From Alcanivorax jadensis T9 (GTDB lineage Bacteria; Pseudomonadota; Gammaproteobacteria; Pseudomonadales; Alcanivoracaceae), in assembly GCF_000756655.1 (NCBI RefSeq), contig NZ_ARXU01000011.1, forward strand, positions 1 to 64,000: a DNA stretch of 64,000 nucleotides, read 5' to 3'. Positions within the stretch are counted from its first letter, which is position 1, and every line of letters begins with the position of its first letter. Positions 40,942 through 48,830 of this stretch are shown here, in pieces. The notes below the pieces were generated by a model. The model made no database searches and was not told the origin of the DNA. It was given only the letters and a program-made list of their open reading frames with translations. The position numbers and the translations under genes were made by a program.

Positions 40942-41508
40942 TCAGACCGCATCCCGCTGCGTCTGCTCCGCAGCAGAGATCCGCATGATGAAGGTCCTGT
41001 GGGTACCCACCACCCGCTTCTCCTCCATCAGCGCTGCCTTCTGCCCATAGTACTCGGCCACACCATAGACGCAGCCCAGCGCCAGATAGCTCATGTCCCG
41101 GTGCGACTGATACTCCACCTCCAGCAGCCCCGGGGAAATTTCCGACACATTGATATGCGGCGGCTTGGCGTTGGCATCTTTCATGCGCACCACCCGCTCG
41201 TGAATGCGATCGTCGATGTTTTTCAGGAAGGTCACCGCGTCCCAGTCATCAGGAATAAAGGAGCGGTACATTTTCATTAGCGGGGGAATCACCCAGGCAC
41301 CGAAATCCTTGAGTATCTCGTCGCGGCCCTGGCCGGTGACCTCCACCGCCGCCGCCAGAAGATCCTCAAGATCACTGTCCGGGTACATGCTGATAGGAAT
41401 AAAGGCCTTGCCGGGCAGCCCGGCCTTGTCACGCAGAGTGTCCCAGGCCTCCTCGCCCAGTTTTTCTTCCACGTATTTTTTCAGGTTGGAAATAATGACG
41501 CCGTGCAT
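40942..41508 (-). CDS. stand-alone H-NOX (heme NO-binding) domain protein, copy 2
   Basis: This 188-residue paralogue of copy 1 starts MHGVIISNLKKYVEEKLGEEAW. The heme histidine is at 103 (DRIHERVV) and the Y-x-S-x-R motif at 133-137 (YQSHR). The frame continues upstream (MGGSS) but the family start is at 41508. The surrounding residues have diverged from copy 1 (for example the C-terminal tails and the distal-pocket segments), so the two may differ in ligand or partner. It is 104 bp downstream of iscS on the same strand. Tandem H-NOX beside Fe-S biogenesis genes suggests a link to NO damage of clusters (inference). Confidence 0.88.
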   Translation of the reverse strand: MHGVIISNLKKYVEEKLGEEAWDTLRDKAGLPGKAFIPISMYPDSDLEDLLAAAVEVTGQGRDEILKDFGAWVIPPLMKMYRSFIPDDWDAVTFLKNIDDRIHERVVRMKDANAKPPHINVSEISPGLLEVEYQSHRDMSYLALGCVYGVAEYYGQKAALMEEKRVVGTHRTFIMRISAAEQTQRDAV

Positions 41509-41612
41509 GGAGCTCCCTCCCATTCAGGTGTTTATTCACCATAGCAGGGAGGTACTACCGTGCAGAAAACCGCTCGGGGCATAAAACGCGCCACCGATTA
41601 GGATAACAACGT

Positions 41613-42764
41613 CTAACCGGCCACCTTTCTCAGTCTCTGGATGACCTCGGTCACGTTCTCGATCACCCGGTCAATATCCGCCTGCGAGGTAAAGCGCCCC
41701 ACCGAAAAGCGGATGGAGCCATGGGCCAGCGCATCCGGGACGCCCATGGCCTTGAGCACATAGGAAGGCTCCAGGGACGCAGAGGTACAGGCAGAGCCGG
41801 AGGACACCGCCGCCTGATTCATGGCGGTCAGCAGCATTTCACCGTCCACGCCGGCAAAGGCCACATTGAGATGCCCCGGCAAGCGCGGCGCCCCCTCACC
41901 ATTGATGCTCACCCCGTCCAGCTGGCTGATGCCTTGCCACAAACGATCGCGCAGCCCGGCGATACGCGGGCCTTCCTCATCCCGCAAACGGGCCGCCAGG
42001 GCAACCGCTTCGCCCATACCGACGATCTGGTGAGTCGCCAGGGTACCGGAGCGCATGCCCCGCTCGTGGCCGCCACCATGAATCTGCGCCGCCACCTTCA
42101 CATCCGGCGAGCGGCGAACATATAGCGCGCCAATGCCCTTGGGCCCATAAATCTTGTGCGCGCACACGGACAACAGATCCACCTGCAGGGCCTGCACATT
42201 CAAATCCAGCTTGCCCACACTCTGGGCCGCATCAGTATGGAACAACACACCCTTCTCGCGGCACAGGGCGCCGATGGCGGCGATATCGTTGATCACCCCG
42301 GTCTCGTTGTTGGCGTGCATCACGCTCACCAGCACGGTGTCCTCACGGAGCGCCTCGGCCACACTCTGCGGGTCGATACGGCCATCCGCAGCGGGTGTCA
42401 GATAGGTCACCGGGTGGCCCTGCTTTTCCAGCCAGCCACAGGCATCCAGCACCGCCTTGTGTTCGGTGGCACTGGTAATCACATGGCCACCGCCACGGGC
42501 TTCGATCACGCCCTTGATGGCCAGGTTATTGGCCTCGGTGGCACCGCTGGTCCAGACAATCTCCCGCGGGTCCGCCTGCAGTAGGTCCGCCACCTGACGG
42601 CGGGCGGATTCCACCGCTTCCTCTGCCAGCCAGCCATAAAGGTGGCTACGTGAGGCCGGGTTGGCGAACGTCCCTTCGGGACCGAGATGACGGACCATCA
42701 CATCAACCACCGCCGGATCTACCGGGGTAGTTGCCGCGTAGTCGAGATAGACGGCTTGGCTCAT
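41613..42764 (-). CDS. cysteine desulfurase, IscS/NifS type (group I)
   Basis: This 383-residue PLP enzyme opens [21 protein letters not shown]. The PLP lysine is in [21 protein letters not shown] and the mobile-loop active cysteine is in [24 protein letters not shown], the long group I loop. It is shorter at the C-terminus than E. coli IscS (404), which may affect IscU docking. It is 138 bp downstream of iscR. iscU, iscA, hscBA and fdx are missing between it and the next genes, so it may mainly serve tRNA thiolation or other sulfur transfer (inference). Confidence 0.93.
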   Translation of the reverse strand: MSQAVYLDYAATTPVDPAVVDVMVRHLGPEGTFANPASRSHLYGWLAEEAVESARRQVADLLQADPREIVWTSGATEANNLAIKGVIEARGGGHVITSATEHKAVLDACGWLEKQGHPVTYLTPAADGRIDPQSVAEALREDTVLVSVMHANNETGVINDIAAIGALCREKGVLFHTDAAQSVGKLDLNVQALQVDLLSVCAHKIYGPKGIGALYVRRSPDVKVAAQIHGGGHERGMRSGTLATHQIVGMGEAVALAARLRDEEGPRIAGLRDRLWQGISQLDGVSINGEGAPRLPGHLNVAFAGVDGEMLLTAMNQAAVSSGSACTSASLEPSYVLKAMGVPDALAHGSIRFSVGRFTSQADIDRVIENVTEVIQRLRKVAG

Positions 42765-42901
42765 GGCGACTTGGCTTGTGGCGATTGGGGTTGGCGAAAA
42801 AACAGAGAGGAGATTATACCTGAATCCACACCGTCATCGTGGTTGCCGGGTAAAGGGTGTGCGGTGCCGGCAAAGGCTGACGATGAGGATTCAGAAGCAG
42901 C

Positions 42902-43366
42902 TTACAGGCTACTGACGGGCAGACGCTGATGCTGACGGTCCTGACGCTGGGCCACCTGCTTCACTTCCTGGCGAGCCACCAGCTCCCCCAGGGAAATACC
43001 GCCCAGAAAGGCCTGTATCTGATCCGACAGATCGCACCACAGGTGGTGGGTCAGGCAGGTATCGCCTTCCTGGCAATCCCCGTGGCCGCCGCAACGGGTG
43101 GCATCCACCGACTCGTCCACCGCCGCAATCACCGCCGCCACATCAATATCGTCGCTGGCCCGGCTGAGCTGATAGCCCCCGCCCGGCCCGCGTACGCTGT
43201 TCACCAGGCCATTACGGCGCAACTTGGCGAACAACTGCTCCAGATAGGAAATGGATATACCCTGACGATCGGAAATATCCGCCAGCGACACCGGGCCCGT
43301 GGCCGCATGCAATGCCAGATCCAGCATCGCCGTCACCGCGTAGCGACCTTTTGTAGTCAACCGCAT
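42902..43366 (-). CDS. iscR: Fe-S cluster regulator IscR
   Basis: This 154-residue Rrf2-family regulator begins [20 protein letters not shown]. Winged helix-turn-helix [32 protein letters not shown] follows. The [2Fe-2S] ligands are Cys92, Cys98, Cys104 and His107 ([20 protein letters not shown]), exactly as in E. coli IscR. Holo-IscR represses isc-type promoters and apo-IscR can activate suf-type ones (family knowledge). Candidate IscR sites precede both this gene and sufB. The C-terminal tail is Gln/Arg rich. Confidence 0.97.
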   Translation of the reverse strand: MRLTTKGRYAVTAMLDLALHAATGPVSLADISDRQGISISYLEQLFAKLRRNGLVNSVRGPGGGYQLSRASDDIDVAAVIAAVDESVDATRCGGHGDCQEGDTCLTHHLWCDLSDQIQAFLGGISLGELVARQEVKQVAQRQDRQHQRLPVSSL

Positions 43367-43406
43367 ATCCACACCCTTATTGCGTGTATTTGACGTGAAG
43401 CGTAGT

Positions 43407-43431
43407 AATCCTGAGCAATTTGGTCAAGTAT
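43407..43431 (-). promoter_or_regulatory. IscR type-1-like site in the iscR promoter
   Basis: On the minus strand ATACTTGACCAAATTG followed by CTCAGGATT fits the type-1 IscR consensus at about 20 of 25 positions. It includes a TTGACC that can serve as the -35 box, with a weak TACGCT 17 bp on. This is the expected autorepression site. Confidence 0.6.
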
Positions 43432-43440
43432 TAATGAATT

Positions 43441-43459
43441 ACAATTAAGAATCATTTTC
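43441..43459. promoter_or_regulatory. possible Fur box upstream of iscR
   Basis: ACAATTAAGAATCATTTTC matches the 19-bp Fur consensus at about 13 positions, with the AATCATT half well kept. It lies just upstream of the iscR promoter. Moderate evidence only. Confidence 0.4.
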
Positions 43460-43538
43460 ATTTAATGTGCAACTATGGCAGATATCCCCTTTCTCTGCCA
43501 ACAACTGATCAAACATTACCCACAAAGGCACCCAGCGC

Positions 43539-43567
43539 TTGACACCCACCCCTCCCTCGCGGAAAAT
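43539..43567 (+). promoter_or_regulatory. promoter of tRNA-Met
   Basis: A perfect TTGACA (43539-43544) and GAAAAT (43562-43567) are 17 bp apart, about 15 bp before the tRNA. Confidence 0.6.
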
Positions 43568-43581
43568 TCGCGACCTCAAAT

Positions 43582-43658
43582 GGCAAGGTAGCTCAGCTGG
43601 TTAGAGCACAGCACTCATAATGCTGGGGTCGGCGGTTCAAGTCCGCCCCTTGCTACCA
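43582..43658 (+). tRNA. tRNA-Met(CAT), elongator type
   Basis: The gene reads GGCAAGGTAGCTCAGCTGG at its start and ends with encoded CCA. The anticodon stem CAGCA/TGCTG encloses CTCATAA, giving anticodon CAT. The T arm has GGTTCAAGTCC. The acceptor has a G1-U72 pair. It lacks the three G-C pairs at the base of the anticodon stem that mark initiator tRNA, so elongator Met (or a tRNA-Ile2 candidate if modified) is the call. Confidence 0.94.
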
Positions 43659-43665
43659 GATAAAG

Positions 43666-43706
43666 AAAAAGGGGCCTGACGGAAACGTCAGGCCCCTTTT
43701 TTGTTT
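43666..43706 (+). terminator. Rho-independent terminator of tRNA-Met
   Basis: GGGGCCTGACG and CGTCAGGCCCC form an 11-bp stem with a GAAA loop, followed by TTTTTTGTTTT. It starts eight bases past the tRNA. Confidence 0.92.
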
Positions 43707-43891
43707 TACGACTTTAGACATTGCTTAGCCCCAGTGCGCGAAGCAAAATCTTCAACTTCTCTCCGACAGAACCTCTCTCACCCATAGCACAATTACTCAA
43801 AAACAGCGTTTATGCTTTCTAGAGCATATTTTCTCAAATAGGGTGGGCAAACGTTGAAGGAAAAATCCAAGCTCAAAATCTAGAAAATCTA

Positions 43892-44257
43892 CTACACGCC
43901 GCCACTCTTAGCATTAAAATAAAACGCCGTTACCCCACCAATCAGGGTTCCGCCGAAAGCCAGAAATTCCGGGAAGTGTGGGTTCTTGGTGAGTGCCAAA
44001 AGAAAGATAAAGATAAGGATCGAGAAAACGATAAGCATAGCCAGAACAGGCTTAACTCGTTTGTTCATTCTCTCAGTAATGGGTTCTGACTGGCCCAAAC
44101 CCCCACAGGTGCCACACGCCAAACCGGCCAAGTCCCTGCCTTTCAATTCGTGATATTTAGCGCAGGCCCGGCAACTTTTTCCTTCTTCACCCGATGTGCA
44201 AATGCCCGTTTCACTACAATGCCTGCAAGGGTACAGATTCGATTTCACTTCCTGCAT
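43892..44257 (-). CDS. hypothetical membrane protein with Cys-rich N-terminus
   Basis: I do not recognise this 121-residue protein. The start MQEVKSNLYP is chosen because AAGGA lies nine bases upstream and the longer frame runs into a REP element. The N-terminal part has cysteines in CRHCSETGIC...SCRAC and ACGTCGGLG, a zinc-binding layout like DnaJ-type CxxC repeats. Two hydrophobic helices follow (about 68-88 and 95-114), so the zinc ribbon would sit at the membrane. The gap 43707-43891 contains nothing I can support. The gene is more AT-rich than its neighbours. Confidence 0.6.
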   Translation of the reverse strand: MQEVKSNLYPCRHCSETGICTSGEEGKSCRACAKYHELKGRDLAGLACGTCGGLGQSEPITERMNKRVKPVLAMLIVFSILIFIFLLALTKNPHFPEFLAFGGTLIGGVTAFYFNAKSGGV

Positions 44258-44289
44258 TCCATCACTTCCTTTGTGACCAGCAAACTCCA

Positions 44290-44314
44290 TTCGCCATGCA
44301 AGCATAGCTCCTAC
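44290..44314. repeat. REP half element
   Basis: TTCGCCATGCAAGCATAGCTCCTAC is identical to the right arm of the REP between sufB and sufC. The left arm is absent, so it is a single half. Confidence 0.75.
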
Positions 44315-44336
44315 AAAAACAGGAGGCCGAGGCTAA

Positions 44337-44864
44337 TCAGTTAAACCGATACTCCAGCCCCAGCGTATACGCCTCCACATCCACCTCATCCAGTGAATAG
44401 CGGTCCACACTGCCGCGGAATTTCAGGTTGTCGAGGCCGTAAGTGAAGCCCGCGCCCCAGAAGCCGTCGGTGCCGTCTTCGTCGCTGCCGTGGTCGAATT
44501 CCGCGTCCCAGCGCAGGGCGCCGGCGCGCAGGAACAGGTCGGTGCCGGTGGCGATGCGGGCCTTGCCGATGGCGGCGGCTTCGATGCCGGAGATATCGAC
44601 TTCGTTGTCGTCACCGTAGTCACCCAGCCACACAGCACCGCCTTCCACGCCAACGGAGAAGGTATCGCGAGCCAGGGGGAAGCTGACGCCACCCAGCAGC
44701 GAGAAGGTGGTGTCCGTGGTGTCTACTTCGGAGGGGATATCCCGGTCATCCAGATCGGTCCAGCCGCCTTTGAGGACGCCATAGACACTGTGAGAGGCAA
44801 AGACAGGGGTGGAAAGTGTGATGGCGCCGAGGATGGCGGTGGTAGCAAGCAAAGGGGTTTTCAT
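44337..44864 (-). CDS. small outer-membrane beta-barrel protein
   Basis: This 175-residue protein has a signal peptide (KTPLLATTAILGAITLSTPVFA, cleavage after FAS or VFA). About eight alternating strands follow, rich in Gly and aromatic residues, and the C-terminus YTLGLEYRFN has the terminal aromatic barrel signature. Strands are joined by acidic loops (DDRDIPSEVDTTD, EFDHGSDEDGTDG). It resembles OmpA-like/YfaZ small barrels. The function is not known. It is monocistronic as far as I can see. Confidence 0.8.
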   Translation of the reverse strand: MKTPLLATTAILGAITLSTPVFASHSVYGVLKGGWTDLDDRDIPSEVDTTDTTFSLLGGVSFPLARDTFSVGVEGGAVWLGDYGDDNEVDISGIEAAAIGKARIATGTDLFLRAGALRWDAEFDHGSDEDGTDGFWGAGFTYGLDNLKFRGSVDRYSLDEVDVEAYTLGLEYRFN

Positions 44865-45028
44865 GTGTCGCTCCCTGCGATCATTATTGATTCAGGTACG
44901 ACTTTATCACGAGGCAGGAAGGATGCCAGAGGGCAAACGCCGGTGCGGGCGTCAGGGGATTCGCCTGTTAAGGGTTACTGCGCTCCGGTTGCAGATATCA
45001 GGGCATGTCGCACGATCAACAACGGCGC

Positions 45029-45241
45029 TCAGGGACGGATCACGAAGTAATAGTCGCCGCTGAGTTTCAGGCGCATGCAGCCGTGGTCATCGGGGAGATC
45101 GTTTTCCCACTCCACGTCCTGGACGCCCAGATCGAAGGCGGCGGTGTTGCGGGCGATGGCTTTGAGGCGCTCCACATCGTTGGACTCGGTGATCAACACC
45201 GGGGGGATGGCAGCAGCGCTCTTTTCGCGAAACAGTCTCAT
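45029..45241 (-). CDS. hypothetical protein, 70 residues
   Basis: The family is not recognised. The start is well supported: AGGAG lies seven bases before the ATG. The protein has a basic start (MRLFREK), a helix (DVERLKAIARNTAAFDLG) and a beta-rich end (CMRLKLSGDYYFVIRP). There is no signal peptide. It stands alone between the barrel gene and the TPM operon. A small cytoplasmic protein is all that can be said. Confidence 0.55.
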   Translation of the reverse strand: MRLFREKSAAAIPPVLITESNDVERLKAIARNTAAFDLGVQDVEWENDLPDDHGCMRLKLSGDYYFVIRP

Positions 45242-45461
45242 CGTCTCTCTCCTCGCTGTGTCAAAGCAGCTACATCAAGGCCCATGGCGACCCTGCTTTG
45301 AGGTGACGACCGCTCAGTCCTTGTTCGGGGTGAGCCGGTATTTTTATTCGTGCGTTTTACCTTTGCTCTCTCTTGTTACCGGAACCTTTTACCCGGTGCA
45401 ATAACCCTGTTTGCTCATATTCAAGAAAATGCGAAGTGAGTCAACCGCCTGATTTCACAGT

Positions 45462-45489
45462 AAAAAAGCCTGCACAGGGCAGGCTTTTT
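45462..45489. terminator. bidirectional terminator downstream of the TPM/LemA operon
   Basis: AAAAAGCCTGC and GCAGGCTTTTT form an 11-bp stem with a five-base loop. It has T-runs on both strands and lies 34 bp past the stop of the TPM gene. The rest of 45242-45461 holds no gene I can support. Confidence 0.85.
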
Positions 45490-45522
45490 CTCAAGAAAAT
45501 GAATGAGTTAACCATTCGTCGG

Positions 45523-46134
45523 TCAGAGCATGATCAAGTGGTTCGGCAGCTCATTTTTTTGTTCCGTGGCGGGCACGTGGGTGGCCAGTTTGTCGCCGCA
45601 GGCGGCCACGCATTCCTGGAAGCCTTCCGCTACCCGGCCGGCTTTCACCCGGGCGATGAAGGCATCCACGATGGTCTGCCACTCGCTGTCATCCACATGG
45701 CGAGCAATGCCCTGATCCGCCAGGATTTCCACGTAGTGTTCCGCTTCGCTGACGAAGATCATCAGGCCAGTGCCGCCGCGGGTGCGGTGCAGGCCCTGCT
45801 CGAGGAACGCCTGCCGGGCCAGGCCGGCGGCGCGCATGCGTTGCAGGCGACGGGGCACGACCCGGAACTGCACCGGCTTGAGGCGGAACAGCACCGCCAG
45901 CACCAGCAGTACCCCCCATTGCAGCAGTAGGCCTTCAAAGGGAGTCAGCCAGACCGGCAGGAACAGCAAAGCCACCGGCACCAGCAGGGACAGCAAGGCC
46001 GCCCACAGCAGGGTCACGTAGCGGTAATCGTCGGCCTGGCCTGCCAGTACCGTAACCAGCTCCGCGTCGGTGCGTTTTTCCTGTTCACCGATGGTCTGGG
46101 ACAGGGTTTCCTGTGCGTTTTTATCCAGCAACAT
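45523..46134 (-). CDS. membrane TPM-domain protein (second TPM copy)
   Basis: This 203-residue protein has an N-terminal segment LLDKNAQETLSQTIGEQEKRTDAELVTVLAGQADDYRY, typical of TPM (YgcG/MOLO) domains. Two membrane helices follow (about 45-65 and 72-88) before the rest of the TPM fold (GLMIFVSEAEHYVEILADQGIA). It lacks the glycine-rich tail of its neighbour. The ATG overlaps the preceding stop by one base (TAATG), so it is coupled. TPM proteins are envelope proteins of uncertain function; some have phosphatase activity. Confidence 0.85.
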   Translation of the reverse strand: MLLDKNAQETLSQTIGEQEKRTDAELVTVLAGQADDYRYVTLLWAALLSLLVPVALLFLPVWLTPFEGLLLQWGVLLVLAVLFRLKPVQFRVVPRRLQRMRAAGLARQAFLEQGLHRTRGGTGLMIFVSEAEHYVEILADQGIARHVDDSEWQTIVDAFIARVKAGRVAEGFQECVAACGDKLATHVPATEQKNELPNHLIML

Positions 46135-46850
46135 TACCAACCTCCCGAGGCGCCACCGCCTCCGAATCCACCACCGCCGCCGCCGAAGCCGCCGCCACCA
46201 AAACCACCACCGCCGCCGAAGCCGCCCATGGGCACCGGCAGGAACATACCCCCACGACGGCCACCCCGGCCCCCACCGCCACCAAAGGACAGCAGGAAGG
46301 TGACCACGACCATGCCGATCAGCATCAGCAGGGCCTTGAGGCCGCTGGGTTTGTCGCGGGGTTGGCGTTCGCCTTGATATTCGCCCTTGATGGCCGATTG
46401 AATGGCGGTGACACCGGCCTGGATACCGCCGTAGAACTGACCCTGGCGGAAGGCGGGCAGGATTTCCTGCTGGATGATGACGCTGGAAAGCGCATCGGTG
46501 AGCACCCCTTCCAGGCCGTAACCCACTTCGATGCGGACCTTGCGATCCTTGGGCGCCACGATCAGCAGAACACCGTTATCGGATTCCTTGCTGCCGATAC
46601 CCCAGTGGCGGCCCAGCTGGTAGCCGTAGTCGGCGATCTCATAACCTTGCAGATCCGACAGGGTGGCCACGACCACCTGGTTGGAGGTGTTCTGTTCCGC
46701 CGAGGCCAGTGCCTGGGTCAGGCTCTGACGCTGGGCGGCGGTCATCAGGTTGGCGTTGTCCACCACCCGGCCGGTGAGTTCGGGAAATTCCGGCGCCGCC
46801 CACAGGGGCGACGACAGAAGCAGTATCAGCAGGGTAAATAAGCGCATCAT
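46134..46850 (-). CDS. YgcG-type TPM-domain protein with Gly-rich tail
   Basis: This 238-residue protein starts with a signal peptide (MRLFTLLILLLSSPLWA). The TPM domain at about 20-150 has RVVDNANLMTAAQRQSLTQALASAE and RKVRIEVGYGLEGVLTDALSSVIIQ. One membrane helix (KALLMLIGMVVVTFLLSF) follows. The tail is very rich in glycine (repeats of GGFGGGG), probably extracytoplasmic or flexible. The start overlaps the lemA stop (ATGA). The lemA-TPM-TPM set is a conserved module seen in many proteobacteria. Confidence 0.92.
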   Translation of the reverse strand: MMRLFTLLILLLSSPLWAAPEFPELTGRVVDNANLMTAAQRQSLTQALASAEQNTSNQVVVATLSDLQGYEIADYGYQLGRHWGIGSKESDNGVLLIVAPKDRKVRIEVGYGLEGVLTDALSSVIIQQEILPAFRQGQFYGGIQAGVTAIQSAIKGEYQGERQPRDKPSGLKALLMLIGMVVVTFLLSFGGGGGRGGRRGGMFLPVPMGGFGGGGGFGGGGFGGGGGGFGGGGASGGW

Positions 46851-47437
46851 TCGAAACTGACGGCCGGCGCCTGATCCGCATCTTCCGCGGTGGCTTCGTA
46901 GGTTTCACGCATTTCCATGTCGCTGTACAGGAAGCTGTGCCACAGCCGCCCGGGGAAAGTACGGATTTCGGTGTTGTACTGCTGCACGGCGGCGATGTAG
47001 TCACGGCGCGCCACGCTAATGCGATTCTCGGTACCTTCCAGCTGCGATTGCAGCGCCAGGAAATTCTGGTTGGCTTTCAGGTCCGGATAGCGTTCCGCCA
47101 CCACCATCAACCGTTGCAGGGCCGAACCGAGCTGACGCTGGGCCTGCTCGAACTGTTTCAGTTTTTCCGGATTATTGAGCATGTTCCCATCCACCTGGAT
47201 GGAGCCCACCTTGGCGCGGGCCTGGGTCACTTCCACCAGCACTTCCCTCTCGTGACTGGCATAGCCCTTCACGGTATTGACCAGGTTGGGGATCAGGTCT
47301 GCCCGGCGCTGATACTGGTTTTCCACCTGCGACCAGGCGGCTTTTACCTGTTCGTCGTAGGTGGGAATGTTGTTGATGCCACAGCCGCTGAGCCAGCCGG
47401 CCAGCATGACCAGAAAAAGGCTACGCCAAAGTGTCAT
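46847..47437 (-). CDS. lemA: LemA-family lipoprotein
   Basis: This 196-residue protein has a signal peptide with lipobox LAGWLSGC (Cys19) or a signal-anchor reading. The LemA helical-bundle signature follows: YDEQVKAAWSQVENQYQRRADLIPNLVNTVKGYASHERE, and later FPGRLWHSFLYSDME. I chose ATG at 47437, with AGGAG nine bases before it. An upstream TTG would add six residues. It overlaps the GIY-YIG gene by 17 bp. Its role, with the TPM proteins, is envelope-related but not defined. Confidence 0.93.
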   Translation of the reverse strand: MTLWRSLFLVMLAGWLSGCGINNIPTYDEQVKAAWSQVENQYQRRADLIPNLVNTVKGYASHEREVLVEVTQARAKVGSIQVDGNMLNNPEKLKQFEQAQRQLGSALQRLMVVAERYPDLKANQNFLALQSQLEGTENRISVARRDYIAAVQQYNTEIRTFPGRLWHSFLYSDMEMRETYEATAEDADQAPAVSFE

Positions 47438-47741
47438 GGTTCTCTGCTCCTTCAATCCAGAATGACAGCGGTTCCTTGCGCTTGTCGTCGCGCAGGCTCG
47501 CCAGTAACTGCTGTTTTTCGCTACGGGTCAACCGCTTGAGCCGGGCTTCCAGCCGCGAGGCGGAGGCTCGATCGCCGGCGGGCACCAGCAACACCGGCTG
47601 TACCGGTCGGCGGGCACGGGTGTAACGTGCGCCCTTGGGGCTGTAATTATGCTCGTGAAAACGCCGGGCCGGTTCGGTACTGATACCGGTATACAGTGTC
47701 TGGTCCGCACAGCGCAGCATATACACCCACCACTCTTGCAT
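47421..47741 (-). CDS. GIY-YIG endonuclease-fold protein (UPF0213/YhbQ type)
   Basis: This 106-residue single-domain GIY-YIG protein reads WWVYMLRCADQTLYTGISTEPARRFHEHN, with the VYM and YTG blocks and the conserved Arg in ARRF. The later catalytic Glu is in SRLEARLKRLTRSEKQQL. I start at MQEWW because this matches the family; a longer frame to 47792 lacks support. It overlaps lemA and is divergent from the membrane protein at 47811. Some YhbQ members nick DNA; the biological role is not settled. Confidence 0.9.
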   Translation of the reverse strand: MQEWWVYMLRCADQTLYTGISTEPARRFHEHNYSPKGARYTRARRPVQPVLLVPAGDRASASRLEARLKRLTRSEKQQLLASLRDDKRKEPLSFWIEGAENHDTLA

Positions 47742-47810
47742 GGTTTTTACATCCCACTTTTTACTGGCTGCTATGATGCCAGAGACGTTCAAGACAACAA
47801 GGATGAAAAA

Positions 47811-48206
47811 ATGATTACCTACCTTTACTGGTTTCTCGTTGCAGTACTCGTCATCGGTGCCCTGTTCGGTATCGGCGTGCGTCTGGGCAAATGGAAGCCG
47901 GCACTGATTATTGCCGCCGTGATCTGGTTAGTGGCCACCCTGGCCTACTACTTCTGGCTGGAACAGATTTTTGTGAAACGCTTTGGCGGCACCATGAATA
48001 TCAAGGTGCCCGAAGAGCAGTACCACATCGGTGCCACCTGGAAGGGCGACAACCTGTGGATCCAGAACTACAACCCGGAAACCAACGAGTGCATCTTCCA
48101 GGAATACTCCCGGGGCAACATGCTCGAAGGCAAGGTGGTGCTGAAGAACTGTGACCCGCTGCAGGGCACCGGCATGGTGCTACCGAAAGACCCGGCGCTG
48201 AAGTAA
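47811..48206 (+). CDS. hypothetical inner-membrane protein
   Basis: This 131-residue protein is not recognised. The start is supported by AAGGA nine bases before the ATG. Two hydrophobic helices lie at about 4-24 and 29-50 (YLYWFLVAVLVIGALFGIG and ALIIAAVIWLVATLAYYFW). About 80 residues of probably periplasmic, beta-rich sequence follow (YHIGATWKGDNLWIQNY, CIFQEYSRGNMLEGKVVLKNC with two cysteines that could form a disulfide). It stands alone between divergent GIY-YIG and a REP. Confidence 0.65.
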   Translation: MITYLYWFLVAVLVIGALFGIGVRLGKWKPALIIAAVIWLVATLAYYFWLEQIFVKRFGGTMNIKVPEEQYHIGATWKGDNLWIQNYNPETNECIFQEYSRGNMLEGKVVLKNCDPLQGTGMVLPKDPALK

Positions 48207-48240
48207 CCGCCTCTTTGAAAAAGGGACGTGCCAACCCCCA

Positions 48241-48318
48241 CCGTTGGAGCCTTGCTGGCAAGGCGAATGCCAAAACTGGTCAGGCAACCTCTTCGCTTTG
48301 TGAACAACGCTCCAACGG
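48241..48318. repeat. REP palindrome
   Basis: CCGTTGGAGCCTTGCTGGCAAGGCGAA and a decayed right arm (CTTCGCTTTGTGAACAACGCTCCAACGG) form an imperfect REP pair 78 bp long, between two plus-strand genes. Confidence 0.8.
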
Positions 48319-48396
48319 GTAACCGTAGCTGCCCCTTCCCCTGTTCCGGTGATGCGGCTACCCTTCCGCTTTTCACTGACCGGAACAGGACGCCCC

Positions 48397-48759
48397 ATGA
48401 GCAATTCCCTTCAGACCCTGATGTTTGCCTTGAACCTGGTACCCGATGCTGTCGCCTTCGAGCAGGTGCAGGAGGTGATTGCCGAGCACTACACCTACAC
48501 CCCTACCCGCTTTACCAACGGCAGTGGCGATGACCAGGTGGTGAATGAGGCAGGCAGCAATGAGGGATCCTGCAAGATTTTTGCCTTCGCCAAACTCAAC
48601 AACCTGTCCGACGCCCAGACCCTGGCCTGCTTCGGGCATTTCTATCGGCATGACGTTCAGGGCAACCCGGACGGCACCGACCACGCCAACATCCGCACCT
48701 TCATGCGCCACGGCCTGAGCCAGGTGCAGTTCGAAGGCGACGCCCTCGTTCCTCGATAA
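48397..48759 (+). CDS. HopJ-family protein (type III effector-like name, conserved)
   Basis: This 120-residue protein carries the HopJ signature: LMFALNLVPDAVAFEQVQEVIAEHYTYTPTRFTNG then NEGSCKIFAFAKLNNLSDAQTLACFGHFYRHDV. AGGA lies six bases before the ATG. Despite the name, this family is widespread in marine and soil bacteria without a type III system, and nothing here suggests secretion. The function is unknown. It stands alone upstream of the glutathione peroxidase gene. Confidence 0.85.
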   Translation: MSNSLQTLMFALNLVPDAVAFEQVQEVIAEHYTYTPTRFTNGSGDDQVVNEAGSNEGSCKIFAFAKLNNLSDAQTLACFGHFYRHDVQGNPDGTDHANIRTFMRHGLSQVQFEGDALVPR

Positions 48760-48830
48760 TGTGATCCCCTTCGCGCCATCTTGATCCGCTTTCGTGAATC
48801 CTGTGCAGACAATTTCATGGAGAGATGATC

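Noticed and set aside
46140..46260. CCGCCGCCGAAGCCGCC-type repeats resembling a repeat array
   Set aside because: They encode the Gly-rich tail of the YgcG-type protein; no CRISPR spacing or spacers.
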